From contig NZ_RZNC01000004.1 of assembly GCF_004078655.1 (NCBI RefSeq), positions 1 through 64,000 of the forward strand: DNA of 64,000 nt. Reading direction: 5' to 3'. Every line of letters starts with the position of its first letter. Position 1 is the first letter of the stretch. The DNA comes from Labedella populi. GTDB taxonomy: Bacteria; Actinomycetota; Actinomycetes; Actinomycetales; Microbacteriaceae. Below, piece after piece: positions 45,946 to 54,034 of the stretch. Under the pieces are notes generated by a model. It had not been told where the DNA came from. It worked only from the letters and a program-made list of their open reading frames with translations, and searched no databases. The translations under genes and the position numbers were made by a program.

Positions 45946-46281
45946 ATGAAGCATGTCACCTACGCACAGAAGTCCCTCCTCATGGGTGACGACATGGCGG
46001 ACGCGCTGCTCGCCTACGCGGCCCTGCTCGCCGACGCCGGGTCGGCCGACAGTGTCCAGGTGAAGAGCCTGGGGATCGACGGCGAGGAGGTCGTCGCGAC
46101 GTTCGTGCTCGGGAACGGCATCGATCTGATGGCCGAGACGACCCGATCGCAGCTCCCCGAGCCGGACAACTCGGCGACTCTGCAGTACATTCGAGACCGC
46201 TCCGAGGCGGTCAACAACGTCGAGACGCACGTGCCCGTGGCGGCGACGCCGTCGGACTTCGGGGATCTGGACGACGCGTGA
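45946..46281 (+). CDS. Conserved hypothetical protein
   Basis: A 111-residue acidic soluble protein. It starts at an ATG behind GAGGGG, with helical segments DDMADALLAYAALLADAG and a beta-rich middle (EEVVATFVLGNGIDLMAE). No enzyme motif is seen. It is followed at 83 nt by another small gene, possibly co-transcribed. Confidence 0.7.
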   Translation: MKHVTYAQKSLLMGDDMADALLAYAALLADAGSADSVQVKSLGIDGEEVVATFVLGNGIDLMAETTRSQLPEPDNSATLQYIRDRSEAVNNVETHVPVAATPSDFGDLDDA

Positions 46282-46364
46282 CCCGGCGCGGACGCGGCGC
46301 CCGGACGGCGATCTGGACCGATGCACCCGGAGCCTCCAGCGTCGACGCAGGAGAAAGGACACGC

Positions 46365-46589
46365 GTGATCCGTCATACGTGCACCATCGGCTCGAACTCG
46401 TACATCCTCGCGCAGGGCCACGACATGAACGAACTCAAAGCGCAGATGCTCGACGCCGTCCGCTCCGGCGGCGGATTCGTCGACGTCGTCGTCTTCGGGA
46501 ACCGGCGACTCTCCGTGCTCGTCTCGCCGGGAACCAACGTCATCTTCGAGACGGCCGAGGGTCGACGTCGATCTCCGGGACACGGGTGA
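46365..46589 (+). CDS. Small hypothetical protein
   Basis: A 74-residue protein starting at GTG 46365 with AAAGGA 6 nt upstream. An alternating strand-helix-strand pattern (HTCTIGSNSYILAQG, DMNELKAQMLDAVRSGG, FVDVVVFGNRRLSVLVSPGTNVIFE) suggests a compact alpha/beta fold. Family not recognised. The 46590-46706 stretch after it holds no gene. Confidence 0.65.
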   Translation: MIRHTCTIGSNSYILAQGHDMNELKAQMLDAVRSGGGFVDVVVFGNRRLSVLVSPGTNVIFETAEGRRRSPGHG

Positions 46590-46706
46590 CGTCGCTCAAC
46601 CCTTCACGACCATCGACGAGTGGGCGTTTTGAGTTCCGCGTTCTGAGTTCCGAGCCGCTGCTGCCGGCGTGCGGCTTCGAATGGTCGGTCGAGACGTCTA
46701 TCCGCC

Positions 46707-47366
46707 TCAGTACAGCAGGAACTGGGCGGACTCCGTGGAGACGATACCCGCGACCGACGTCGACAGGTGATACGACGCGCCTCCGGCGGGGACCGCCGGG
46801 CGCTCGTCGTCGCACGTGTCCGTGGCCGATCGAGTGCGATCCCATGAGATCGCGGGGTTCGACGTGATCGTCGTCTGCGGCTCGAGGAGCATGATCGCGT
46901 TCGTGGGCTCGACCTGGCAATCGGTCGAGGTCCAATAGGTGTCCTGGCCACTCGTCACGGTGAACACCTGCTGGCTCGTCCCCACGTCGATAGTGCAGGC
47001 GGCGTCGCCCGTGTTCGTGAGCGCGAGGGAGAGCTGCGGCAATTCGCCCGACTCATACGTCGACTTGTCGGTGTGGGCCTCGACGGTCACCGTCTCCGCT
47101 GTGCACTCGGGCTCGCCCTCCTCGGCTGACACCGACGGAGAGGGCGTGACCCCGGGAGCTGCGACGGAGGGAGTCACCGACGGACTCGCGCTCGGACTCG
47201 GACTCGGCGCTCCGCTCGGGGACTCTTCCTGCCCGGACGAGGACCCGGGCTTGAGGACCACGAGAGCGATCACGGCGACGATCGCGAGGAAGCCGAGCAG
47301 GACGACGAGCCGGCGACGCCGGTAGACGGCCTTCGACGGGCGCTGGGGGCGTTCACGCGTCGACAT
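46707..47366 (-). CDS. Membrane-anchored extracellular protein with Pro/Ser linker
   Basis: A 219-residue protein with a basic cytoplasmic start ([18 protein letters not shown]), one membrane segment (about 20-40), a long Pro/Ser/Ala/Val linker (about 45-80), and an extracellular beta-rich domain with four cysteines, likely two disulfides. The domain ([27 protein letters not shown]) resembles DUF4232/Ig-like folds. Function unknown; probably cell-wall facing. The 195-bp gap before it holds CATCCG-TTGCAC-CGGATG (47483-47500), a possible operator for msrBA. Confidence 0.8.
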   Translation of the reverse strand: MSTRERPQRPSKAVYRRRRLVVLLGFLAIVAVIALVVLKPGSSSGQEESPSGAPSPSPSASPSVTPSVAAPGVTPSPSVSAEEGEPECTAETVTVEAHTDKSTYESGELPQLSLALTNTGDAACTIDVGTSQQVFTVTSGQDTYWTSTDCQVEPTNAIMLLEPQTTITSNPAISWDRTRSATDTCDDERPAVPAGGASYHLSTSVAGIVSTESAQFLLY

Positions 47367-47561
47367 GCCCTCAGGATAGATCGCGACCGGCTCGATCCTG
47401 TGGCGGCACGCTGCCCGCGCGGCGAGGCGGGTCCCGCCCTTCACGGCCGCCTCACAGCTTCGGAGGAACAGTGGTGACCCACCATCCGTTGCACCGGATG
47501 ACGCCGAACGTCCGGTGTCGGACAGGGTGCCGCAGCCAGCGGCATCCGGAAGGAGGACCAG

Positions 47562-48047
47562 GTGGCACAGGAGTACCGCAAGACCCCGGAGGCGCTCGCT
47601 CGCCTCACCCCCACCCAGTACCGGGTCACGCAGGAGGAGGGCACCGAGCCCGCCTTCCGCAACCAGTACTGGGACAACCACGAGGACGGCCTGTACGTCG
47701 ACGTCGTATCGGGTCAGCCGCTCTTCAGCTCGCGCGACAAGTACGACAGCCGGTCGGGCTGGCCGAGCTTTACCCGGCCCATCGCTGCGGACGTCGTCAC
47801 CGAGAAGGTCGACCGCTCGCTCTTCATGAAGCGCGTCGAGGTCCGCTCCTCGGCAGCGGACAGCCACCTCGGGCACGTCTTCGACGACGGCCCGCGCGAG
47901 GCCGGTGGTCTGAGATACTGCATGAACTCGGCCGCCATGCGCTTCGTGCCGGTCGCCGAGCTCGACGAGCAGGGATACGGCGAGTACCGCTCGCTGTTCG
48001 AGACGAACGGGACGCCCGCAGCGTCCCAGAAGGAGGACGCATCATGA
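47562..48047 (+). CDS. msrB: Peptide-methionine (R)-S-oxide reductase MsrB
   Basis: A 161-residue MsrB that reduces the R epimer of methionine sulfoxide in proteins. It has SGWPSF (65-70), the segment [11 protein letters not shown], and catalytic Cys120 in [11 protein letters not shown]. The two CxxC zinc pairs seen in many MsrBs are absent and no resolving Cys is visible, so reduction may use a thiol partner directly. It starts at GTG 47562 after AGGAGG and overlaps msrA by 4 nt. Confidence 0.94.
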   Translation: MAQEYRKTPEALARLTPTQYRVTQEEGTEPAFRNQYWDNHEDGLYVDVVSGQPLFSSRDKYDSRSGWPSFTRPIAADVVTEKVDRSLFMKRVEVRSSAADSHLGHVFDDGPREAGGLRYCMNSAAMRFVPVAELDEQGYGEYRSLFETNGTPAASQKEDAS

Positions 48048-48562
48048 CCACCGAGACCGCCATCCTCGCGGGAGGATGTTTCTGGGGCATGCAGGAGCTC
48101 ATCCGCTCCCGCCCGGGCGTCGTGTCGACACGCGTCGGTTACGCCGGCGACGACAGCACCCCCAACGCCACCTACCGTGCGCACGGCGACCACGCCGAGG
48201 CGATCGAGATCGTGTTCGACCCCGAGAAGACGTCGTTCCGCGAGCAGCTCGAGTTCTTCTTCCAGGTCCACGACCCCACGACGAAGGACCGTCAGGGCAA
48301 CGACCGCGGCCGCAGCTACCGCTCCGCGATCTTCCCCCAGAGCGACGAGCAGGAGCGGATCGCGCGCGACACGATCGCGGACGTGAACGCGTCGGGCATC
48401 TGGCCGGGACCCGTCGTCACCGAGATCGCCCGTGTGCGTGATTTCTGGGAGGCGGAGCCGGAGCACCAGGACTACCTCCAGGTCTACCCCAACGGCTACA
48501 CATGCCACTTCGTGCGGCCCGGCTGGACCCTTCCGAAGCGTGAGTCCCAGCCCGTGAGCTGA
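48044..48562 (+). CDS. msrA: Peptide-methionine (S)-S-oxide reductase MsrA
   Basis: A 172-residue MsrA with catalytic Cys12 in GGCFWG, plus [23 protein letters not shown] and the C-terminal [14 protein letters not shown]. It reduces the S epimer, complementing MsrB encoded just upstream. The ATG overlaps the msrB TGA (ATGA), so the two are translationally coupled, and a strong terminator follows. Confidence 0.95.
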   Translation: MTTETAILAGGCFWGMQELIRSRPGVVSTRVGYAGDDSTPNATYRAHGDHAEAIEIVFDPEKTSFREQLEFFFQVHDPTTKDRQGNDRGRSYRSAIFPQSDEQERIARDTIADVNASGIWPGPVVTEIARVRDFWEAEPEHQDYLQVYPNGYTCHFVRPGWTLPKRESQPVS

Positions 48563-48581
48563 CCTCCGCCCGCTCGACACG

Positions 48582-48623
48582 ATCGCGCCGGTACTCGAGT
48601 CATCGAGTACCGGCGCGATTTTT
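48582..48623 (+). terminator. Rho-independent terminator of msrBA
   Basis: A 17-bp perfect stem (48582-48598 with 48603-48619; core GCGCCGGTACTCGA) with tetraloop GTCA, followed by five T. Confidence 0.92.
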
Positions 48624-48641
48624 GCTGTCCGGCGTGGCGAT

Positions 48642-49178
48642 CTAGGAGGGGATCTCGACAGCGGGCGGCGCGTCGAGCAATTTGAGCATGCGCGTGTTGC
48701 CGAGCGTGTTCGGCTTCACGCGCGCGAGTTCGAGGAACTCCGCGACGCCCTCGTCGCTCGACCGCACGAGTTCGGCATAGACCTCGGGCGAGACGACCGT
48801 CTCCCCGATGGGGTGGAAGCCGTGGCCGGAGAAGAAGTCCACCTCGAAGGTGAGGCAGAAGAGCCTCTTGAGTCCGAGCTCGACCGCGTCGCGCTGCAGC
48901 TGCTCGAGGATCGCGTGACCCACGCCGTGGTGGAGCCAGCGCTCGGAGACCGCAAGGGTCCGGATCTCTCCGAGGTCCTCCCACAGCGTGTGCAAGGCCC
49001 CGCATCCCACGAGCTCGCCTCCGGGCACCTCCGCGACCTCGAATTCCTGGATGGACTCGTAGTACGCCACGCGCTCCTTGCCGATGAGGATGCGGCGTCG
49101 GACGTACGGCGCGACGAGCGACTCGATCGCGGGGACGTCGGAGGCGCGGGCACGGCGGACGGTGAAGGGCGAGGCCAT
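48642..49178 (-). CDS. ArgA-like amino-acid N-acetyltransferase
   Basis: A single GNAT domain of 178 residues. The acetyl-CoA loop is SERWLHHGVGHAILEQL (about 78-94, RxxGxG/A type with HHGVGH), followed by KRLFCLTFEVDFFSGHGFHPIG. The order and length match the short N-acetylglutamate synthase found in mycobacteria and relatives, which starts arginine synthesis without an amino-acid-kinase domain. No arginine genes are nearby to confirm this. Confidence 0.85.
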   Translation of the reverse strand: MASPFTVRRARASDVPAIESLVAPYVRRRILIGKERVAYYESIQEFEVAEVPGGELVGCGALHTLWEDLGEIRTLAVSERWLHHGVGHAILEQLQRDAVELGLKRLFCLTFEVDFFSGHGFHPIGETVVSPEVYAELVRSSDEGVAEFLELARVKPNTLGNTRMLKLLDAPPAVEIPS

Positions 49179-49219
49179 CCCCCCACCCTAGATCGCTCTC
49201 CCCGCTCCCCCTCCCCACA

Positions 49220-49299
49220 CCCCCTCTCTCCCCCCTGAAAATCTCCTATGTGCACGCGATTTCGTATACATAGGCGATTTTCAGGGGGGAGAGAGGGGG
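49220..49299. repeat. Palindromic intergenic element, copy 1
   Basis: Inverted arms 49220-49256 and 49263-49299 match over 37 bp with three differences. The inner 52 bp (49234-49285, CCTGAAAATC...GATTTTCAGG) has the same length and core as copy 2 at 53972-54023. It lies downstream of clpC and its hairpin, before the acetyltransferase gene. Confidence 0.85.
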
Positions 49300-49313
49300 G
49301 GGGACGGGAGCAG

Positions 49314-49346
49314 GAACGCCCCCCGGCCGGTGGCCGAGGGGCGTTC
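49314..49346 (-). terminator. clpC terminator hairpin
   Basis: GAACGCCCC (49314-49322) pairs with GGGGCGTTC (49338-49346), continued by CGGCC/GGCCG. It starts 33 bp past the clpC stop on the minus strand. Confidence 0.75.
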
Positions 49347-49378
49347 GTGTGGTGCGGGTGTCGCCGCGAGCCCGAGAG

Positions 49379-51898
49379 CTAGATCGCGAGGTCCGGCGTC
49401 GCCGGGCCCGTGCCGAGCGAGCGGCCCGAGTTGATTCCGGCGCCCACGGCCTCCGCACGCGTCGAGGTCGTGATGAGGAACTCCCCACCGACGAAGTCGA
49501 CGTGCACGTGGTCGCCGGGGTTCAGCTCGCCGTGCAGGATCTTCTCCGACAGACGGTCCTCGACCTCGTTCTGCATCGCACGACGCAGCGGACGGGCGCC
49601 GAGAGTCGGGTCGAAGCCGACCTCGATGAGGCGCTCCTTGGCCGAGAGCGTGAGCTCGACGGTCATGTCGCGGTCGAGCAGGCGGTCAGCGAGGCGCTTC
49701 ACGAAGAGATCCACGATCTGCAGCAGCTCGGGCTTGCTGAGCTGCGGGAACACGATCGTGTCGTCGACACGGTTGAGGAATTCGGGCTTGAAGTGCTTCT
49801 TCAGCTCCTCGTTGACCTTGCCCTTCATGATCTCGTACGTGATCGACGAGTCACCCTCGACCTGGAACCCGACGGGCCCGCCGGAGATGCCCTTCGAACC
49901 GAGGTTCGTGGTCATGATGATGACGGTGTTCTTGAAGTCGATGACGCGGCCCTGGCCGTCGGTGAGACGACCCTCCTCGAGCACCTGCAACAGCGAGTTG
50001 AAGATGTCGGGGTGCGCCTTCTCGATCTCGTCGAAGAGCACGACGCTGAACGGCTTGCGACGGACCTTCTCCGTGAGCTGGCCGCCCTCTTCGAATCCGA
50101 CGAATCCGGGAGGGGCGCCGAACAGTCGCGAGACGGTGTGCTTCTCGCCGTACTCGGACATGTCGAGCGAGATCATCGCGTCCTCGTCGTCGAAGAGGAA
50201 CTCCGCGAGCGCCTTGGCGAGCTCGGTCTTACCGACACCCGTGGGGCCGGCGAAGATGAACGAGCCCGAGGGACGCTTCGGGTCCTTGAGTCCGGCACGC
50301 GTACGCCGGATGGTGCGTGAGAGGGCCGCGATGGCCTCCTCCTGACCGATGACGCGCTCGTGCAGAGCCTTCTCCATGAAGACGAGCCGCGAGGACTCCT
50401 CCTCCGTGAGCTTGAACACGGGGATGCCGGTGGCCTGAGCCAACACCTCGGCGATGAGGCCCTCATCGACCGTCGCGGTCGTCTTGACCTCTCCGCTCCT
50501 CCACTGCTTCTCGAGGCGGAGTCGCTCGCCGAGGAGGTTCTTCTCCTCGTCGCGCAGGCTCGCGGCCTTCTCGAAGTCCTGGTCCTCGATCGCCGTCTCC
50601 TTCGCGGCGCGCACGACGGAGATCTTCTCGTCGAACTCACGCAGCTCGGGCGGGCTCGAGAGGATCGACAGACGCAAGCGTGCGCCGGCCTCGTCGATCA
50701 GGTCGATCGCCTTGTCCGGGAGGAAGCGGTCGGCGACGTAACGGTCGGCGAGGTTCGCCGCCGCGACGATCGCGCCGTCCGTGATCGACACCTTGTGGAA
50801 CGCCTCGTACTTGTCGCGAAGTCCCTTGAGGATGTTGATCGCGTGGGGAAGGCTCGGCTCCGCGACCTGGATGGGCTGGAAGCGGCGCTCGAGGGCCGCG
50901 TCCTTCTCGAAGTGCTTGCGGTATTCGTCGAGCGTGGTCGCACCGACGGTCTGCAACTCACCGCGGGCGAGGAGCGGCTTAAGGATCGACGCGGCGTCGA
51001 TCGCGCCCTCTGCGGCACCCGCACCCACGAGGGTGTGGATCTCGTCGATGAAGACGATGATGTCGCCGCGCGTGCGGATCTCCTTCGTGACCTTCTTGAG
51101 GCGCTCCTCGAAGTCACCGCGGTAGCGGCTTCCGGCGATGAGCGACCCGAGGTCGAGGGAGTAGAGCTGCTTGTCCTTGAGCGTCTCGGGCACTTCGCCC
51201 TTGACGATCGCCTGAGCGAGTCCCTCGACGACGGCGGTCTTGCCGACGCCGGGCTCACCGATGAGGACGGGGTTGTTCTTCGAGCGACGCGACAGGATCT
51301 GCATCACGCGCTCGATCTCCTTCTCGCGCCCGATGACGGGGTCGAGCTTGTTGTCGCGCGCGGCCTGCGTGAGGTTGCGGCCGAACTGGTCGAGGATCTG
51401 GGATCCCCCCTGGGCCTGCTGCTCGCTCGCGTTGCCGCCGACCGCTGCGGCCTCCTTGCCCTGGTAACCCGAGAGCAATTGGATGACCTGCTGGCGCACC
51501 TTGTTCAGGTCGGCGCCGAGCTTGACGAGCACCTGAGCCGCGACCCCTTCGCCCTCACGGATGAGGCCGAGGAGGATGTGCTCGGTGCCGATGTAGTTGT
51601 GCCCGAGCTGCAGGGCCTCACGGAGGCTCAGCTCGAGGACCTTCTTCGCGCGGGGCGTGAAGGGAATGTGACCGGTGGGCTGCTGCTGGCCGGTACCGAT
51701 GATGTCGGTGACCTGCTCGCGCACCGAGTCGAGGGAGATGCCCATCGACTCGAGCGCCTTGGCGGCAACACCCTCACCCTCGTGGATCAGACCCAGCAGG
51801 ATGTGCTCGGTGCCGATGTAGTTGTGGTTGAGCATCTTGGCCTCTTCCTGGGCCAAAACGACGACACGACGAGCTCGGTCGGTGAATCTCTCAAACAT
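49379..51898 (-). CDS. clpC: ATP-dependent Clp protease ATPase subunit ClpC
   Basis: An 839-residue AAA+ unfoldase feeding ClpP. The N domain (1-145) has two Clp repeats ([10 protein letters not shown], twice). The first AAA+ module has [13 protein letters not shown], then the UVR-containing middle domain (about 410-470). The second module has [13 protein letters not shown], ending with the ClpC-type tail. The ClpP-contact loop wording (GFQVEGDSS region) and length are standard. AAGGAG is 5 nt before the ATG. Confidence 0.98.
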   Translation of the reverse strand: MFERFTDRARRVVVLAQEEAKMLNHNYIGTEHILLGLIHEGEGVAAKALESMGISLDSVREQVTDIIGTGQQQPTGHIPFTPRAKKVLELSLREALQLGHNYIGTEHILLGLIREGEGVAAQVLVKLGADLNKVRQQVIQLLSGYQGKEAAAVGGNASEQQAQGGSQILDQFGRNLTQAARDNKLDPVIGREKEIERVMQILSRRSKNNPVLIGEPGVGKTAVVEGLAQAIVKGEVPETLKDKQLYSLDLGSLIAGSRYRGDFEERLKKVTKEIRTRGDIIVFIDEIHTLVGAGAAEGAIDAASILKPLLARGELQTVGATTLDEYRKHFEKDAALERRFQPIQVAEPSLPHAINILKGLRDKYEAFHKVSITDGAIVAAANLADRYVADRFLPDKAIDLIDEAGARLRLSILSSPPELREFDEKISVVRAAKETAIEDQDFEKAASLRDEEKNLLGERLRLEKQWRSGEVKTTATVDEGLIAEVLAQATGIPVFKLTEEESSRLVFMEKALHERVIGQEEAIAALSRTIRRTRAGLKDPKRPSGSFIFAGPTGVGKTELAKALAEFLFDDEDAMISLDMSEYGEKHTVSRLFGAPPGFVGFEEGGQLTEKVRRKPFSVVLFDEIEKAHPDIFNSLLQVLEEGRLTDGQGRVIDFKNTVIIMTTNLGSKGISGGPVGFQVEGDSSITYEIMKGKVNEELKKHFKPEFLNRVDDTIVFPQLSKPELLQIVDLFVKRLADRLLDRDMTVELTLSAKERLIEVGFDPTLGARPLRRAMQNEVEDRLSEKILHGELNPGDHVHVDFVGGEFLITTSTRAEAVGAGINSGRSLGTGPATPDLAI

Positions 51899-51976
51899 CA
51901 GGACTCCTTCCGGCGCGTGGGCAAGGTTCGCGCCGATATAGAGAGAGTAACCGCGCAGCCGCCGGGATAATCCGTT

Positions 51977-51993
51977 GTTCGCCGTGGGCGCAC
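51977..51993. promoter_or_regulatory. Possible ClgR-type site upstream of clpC
   Basis: GTTCGCC-N4-GCGCAC, 79 bp upstream of the clpC start, resembles the CGC-N-GCG core bound by ClgR at clp promoters in other actinobacteria. The match is partial and ClgR is not in this window. Confidence 0.3.
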
Positions 51994-52038
51994 CGTCAGC
52001 GGCGACCGACGTGCAGAGTGTTGCGATTTATATCGGCA

Positions 52039-52071
52039 ATCGATAACTTATCGATAATCGTTGTTATCGAT
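52039..52071. promoter_or_regulatory. Repeated ATCGATAA operator
   Basis: Four copies of the 8-mer in alternating orientation: ATCGATAA 52039-52046, TTATCGAT 52048-52055, ATCGATAA 52050-52057, TTATCGAT 52064-52071. They form two inverted repeats in an AT-rich island just before the DUF2975 gene. The XRE protein encoded two genes downstream is the obvious binder, implying autoregulation. Confidence 0.7.
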
Positions 52072-52090
52072 GATCATGAAAGGGCTCGCC

Positions 52091-52726
52091 ATGAGATTCC
52101 GTTCCACCATCCGTGAGACGCCCACGGGTCTCACGCGCGCAGACACCTTCGCACTGTGGCTCTTCACCGGCGTGACCGCGTTCTTCGGCGTCGCCGTCCT
52201 CGTATCCGCGATCCCGGCGATCGTCGAACTCTTCGGCGACGAGGTCCCCTTCTCCCTCTCGGCCTCTCAGAACGTGCCGCCGGACGCGGCGTCGGGGACG
52301 GCGAGAATCGTCTCCGGATCGTTCGATCGCGCCCAACTGCTGGTCTCCGGCGTCGAGCTGTGGCCGCGCATCGCCCTCGCCGTCTCGATTGCGCTCGCGT
52401 CGCTCTGCAGCGCCGCCGTCGCCGCGACCGTCGTCGCCCTCTGCCTCGGAATCCTCTCGGGTCGCCCCTTCGTCCGGAGCGTCACGTGGGTGCTCACGAC
52501 GGCGAGCCTCGTCCTCATCGCGGGGAGCCTGCTCGGCGCGTTCTTCAACACGATGGCGATGTTCTCAATCGTCGCGGCGATCAACCCCGACCCGAGCGAC
52601 ACCGTCTTCCCCTTCGCATCGGAGTACGACTTCACCGCTCTGCTCATCGGCCTCGTCTTCGGGGCGGTCGCGACGGCGTTCCAGCTCGGGCAGAGGATGC
52701 AGCGCGACACCGACGGGCTCGTCTGA
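52091..52726 (+). CDS. DUF2975-type membrane protein
   Basis: A 211-residue four-segment membrane protein (segments near 25-48, 95-122, 133-155 and 182-200). The architecture and the XRE gene beside it match the DUF2975 (YoaS-like) family, of unknown function. ATG 52091 is preferred for AAAGGG 7 nt upstream; ATGs at 52073 and 52079 overlap the operator region. Its TGA shares a base with the next ATG. Confidence 0.82.
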   Translation: MRFRSTIRETPTGLTRADTFALWLFTGVTAFFGVAVLVSAIPAIVELFGDEVPFSLSASQNVPPDAASGTARIVSGSFDRAQLLVSGVELWPRIALAVSIALASLCSAAVAATVVALCLGILSGRPFVRSVTWVLTTASLVLIAGSLLGAFFNTMAMFSIVAAINPDPSDTVFPFASEYDFTALLIGLVFGAVATAFQLGQRMQRDTDGLV

Positions 52727-52956
52727 TGTCCCCGGTCCACGACGGTCCGGCCGGAGTGCACTGCCGGCTCGACGAGCTGCTCGCCGCGCGCTCCATGTCT
52801 CTGACGGAGTTGAGCAAGCGCGTGGGGGTCAGTATCGTCAACCTCTCCGTGCTCAAGAACGATCGCGCCCGCGCCATCCGATTCTCGACACTCGTCGCGA
52901 TCTGCGATGCCCTCGACTGCGAGATCGGTGACCTCCTCGTCCGCGACCACGCCTGA
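52726..52956 (+). CDS. XRE/Cro-CI-type regulator (YozG-like)
   Basis: A 76-residue helix-turn-helix protein (LAARSMSLTELSKRVGVSIVNLSVLKNDRARAIRFSTLVAICDALDCEIGDLL), almost the whole chain being the DNA-binding domain. Such small regulators are typically encoded with DUF2975 proteins. The start overlaps the previous stop by one base. It probably binds the ATCGATAA repeats upstream of the pair. Confidence 0.88.
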   Translation: MSPVHDGPAGVHCRLDELLAARSMSLTELSKRVGVSIVNLSVLKNDRARAIRFSTLVAICDALDCEIGDLLVRDHA

Positions 52957-52980
52957 CCCGGCTCTCACCCCACCCTGAAC

Positions 52981-53029
52981 GCCCCCAACGCGCCCCAACG
53001 CCCCCAACGCGCCCCAACGCCCCCTCAAC
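52981..53029. repeat. 19-bp tandem repeat
   Basis: GCCCCCAACGCGCCCCAAC occurs at 52981-52999 and, unchanged, at 53000-53018, followed by a partial copy. It lies in the non-coding gap after the XRE gene. Confidence 0.85.
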
Positions 53030-53060
53030 AGCCCGGCAGGGTGCCGCTTTCCCGATCAAC

Positions 53061-53120
53061 TGCGTACGCAACGGACAACGGCGACCGTAATCTCACCCGC
53101 GGAAGCCCGTTGCGTACGCA
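53061..53120. promoter_or_regulatory. Pair of TGCGTACGCA palindromes
   Basis: The perfect palindrome TGCGTACGCA occurs at 53061-53070 and 53111-53120 (the latter within TTGCGTACGCAA), exactly 50 bp apart. This form is typical of LacI-family operators, but both sites sit between convergent gene ends with no obvious target promoter. Confidence 0.5.
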
Positions 53121-53161
53121 ATCGCGGAGGGGTAGCGGAAGGGAGTATCGGCGAGGCGAGT

Positions 53162-53896
53162 TCACGGGAGGGCGTGGATGGCGAAACTCGCGAAGAACCC
53201 GAGGACGGCGAGCAGTCCCGTGAACGCCTTCGTGTCACGGAACGCCTCCGGGATCATCGTGTCGCAGATCATCGCGAGGATCGCCCCCGCCGCGATCGCC
53301 GTGACGAACGACGTGGCCTCGACGGGCGCGCCGTCGAGGAGGACGAAGCCGGCGAGGGACGAGAGGGCGCACGCGACCGCGATGCCGATCCACAGCCCGA
53401 ACACATAACGCGCGGAGCGCCCGTCCTTCTTGAGGTCGGCGGTCGACGCGAGCCCCTCCGGCAGGTTGGAGATCACGACAGCCGCGAGCACGGGAATGCT
53501 CAACCCCGACCCCGTCGCCATACTGAGGCCGAGCACCGCGGTCTCCGGCACACCGTCGAGGAGCGCCCCGATGGCGATGCCCGTCCCGGTTCCGGGGCTC
53601 TCCCCCGATCCGCGTCGGTTGCGGGCGTCGCGCCAGTCGAGGAGCAGGTTGAGCGCCACGTAGACGATCGCTCCGGCGAGGAAGCCCGCCATCGTCGGGA
53701 GGAAACCGCCCGACTCCTCCGCCTCCTCGATCAGGTCGAATGCGAGCGCCGAGATGAGCACTCCCGACCCGAAGGCCATGACGCCGGCGACGATGTGACG
53801 CGGCACGTGGACCGACCACGCGACGGCGGCACCGACGACGAGAGCGCCGCCCGCGAGGAGGCCAGCACCGGCGGCCCCCCAGATCTGAGAATCCAT
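53162..53896 (-). CDS. ZIP-family metal transporter-like protein
   Basis: A 244-residue membrane protein with about eight hydrophobic segments of the ZIP/GufA family. The family motif HNxPEG appears as SNLPEGLAS and the companion motif as DGVPETAVLG, so the first metal-binding His is replaced by Ser. Transport of zinc or another divalent metal is thus uncertain. ATG 53896 is chosen over upstream starts because GGAGG precedes it and the earlier part is charged and non-conserved. Confidence 0.82.
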   Translation of the reverse strand: MDSQIWGAAGAGLLAGGALVVGAAVAWSVHVPRHIVAGVMAFGSGVLISALAFDLIEEAEESGGFLPTMAGFLAGAIVYVALNLLLDWRDARNRRGSGESPGTGTGIAIGALLDGVPETAVLGLSMATGSGLSIPVLAAVVISNLPEGLASTADLKKDGRSARYVFGLWIGIAVACALSSLAGFVLLDGAPVEATSFVTAIAAGAILAMICDTMIPEAFRDTKAFTGLLAVLGFFASFAIHALP

Positions 53897-53971
53897 GCCT
53901 CGATCCTCCCGCCCGATCGAGACATCCCCCACCGGCTTGCGCGCTCCGTTCCCCTGCCCCTCACTCACCCC

Positions 53972-54023
53972 CCTGAACACTTCCTATGTGCATGAAAATT
54001 CGTGCACATAGGAAGTGTTCAGG
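53972..54023. repeat. Palindromic intergenic element, copy 2
   Basis: Perfect 21-bp inverted arms (53972-53992 and 54003-54023; CCTGAACACTTCC... / ...GGAAGTGTTCAGG) around 10 nt. Shares length (52 bp) and the CCTATGTGCA ... ACATAGG core with copy 1. It starts 11 bp past the cardiolipin synthase stop. Confidence 0.88.
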
Positions 54024-54034
54024 CATAGAGGGGA

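Noticed and set aside
47483-47500. CATCCG-N6-CGGATG inverted repeat upstream of msrB
   Set aside because: A 6+6 repeat in GC-rich DNA occurs by chance fairly often, and no second copy was noticed, so it is mentioned only as context and not as an operator call.
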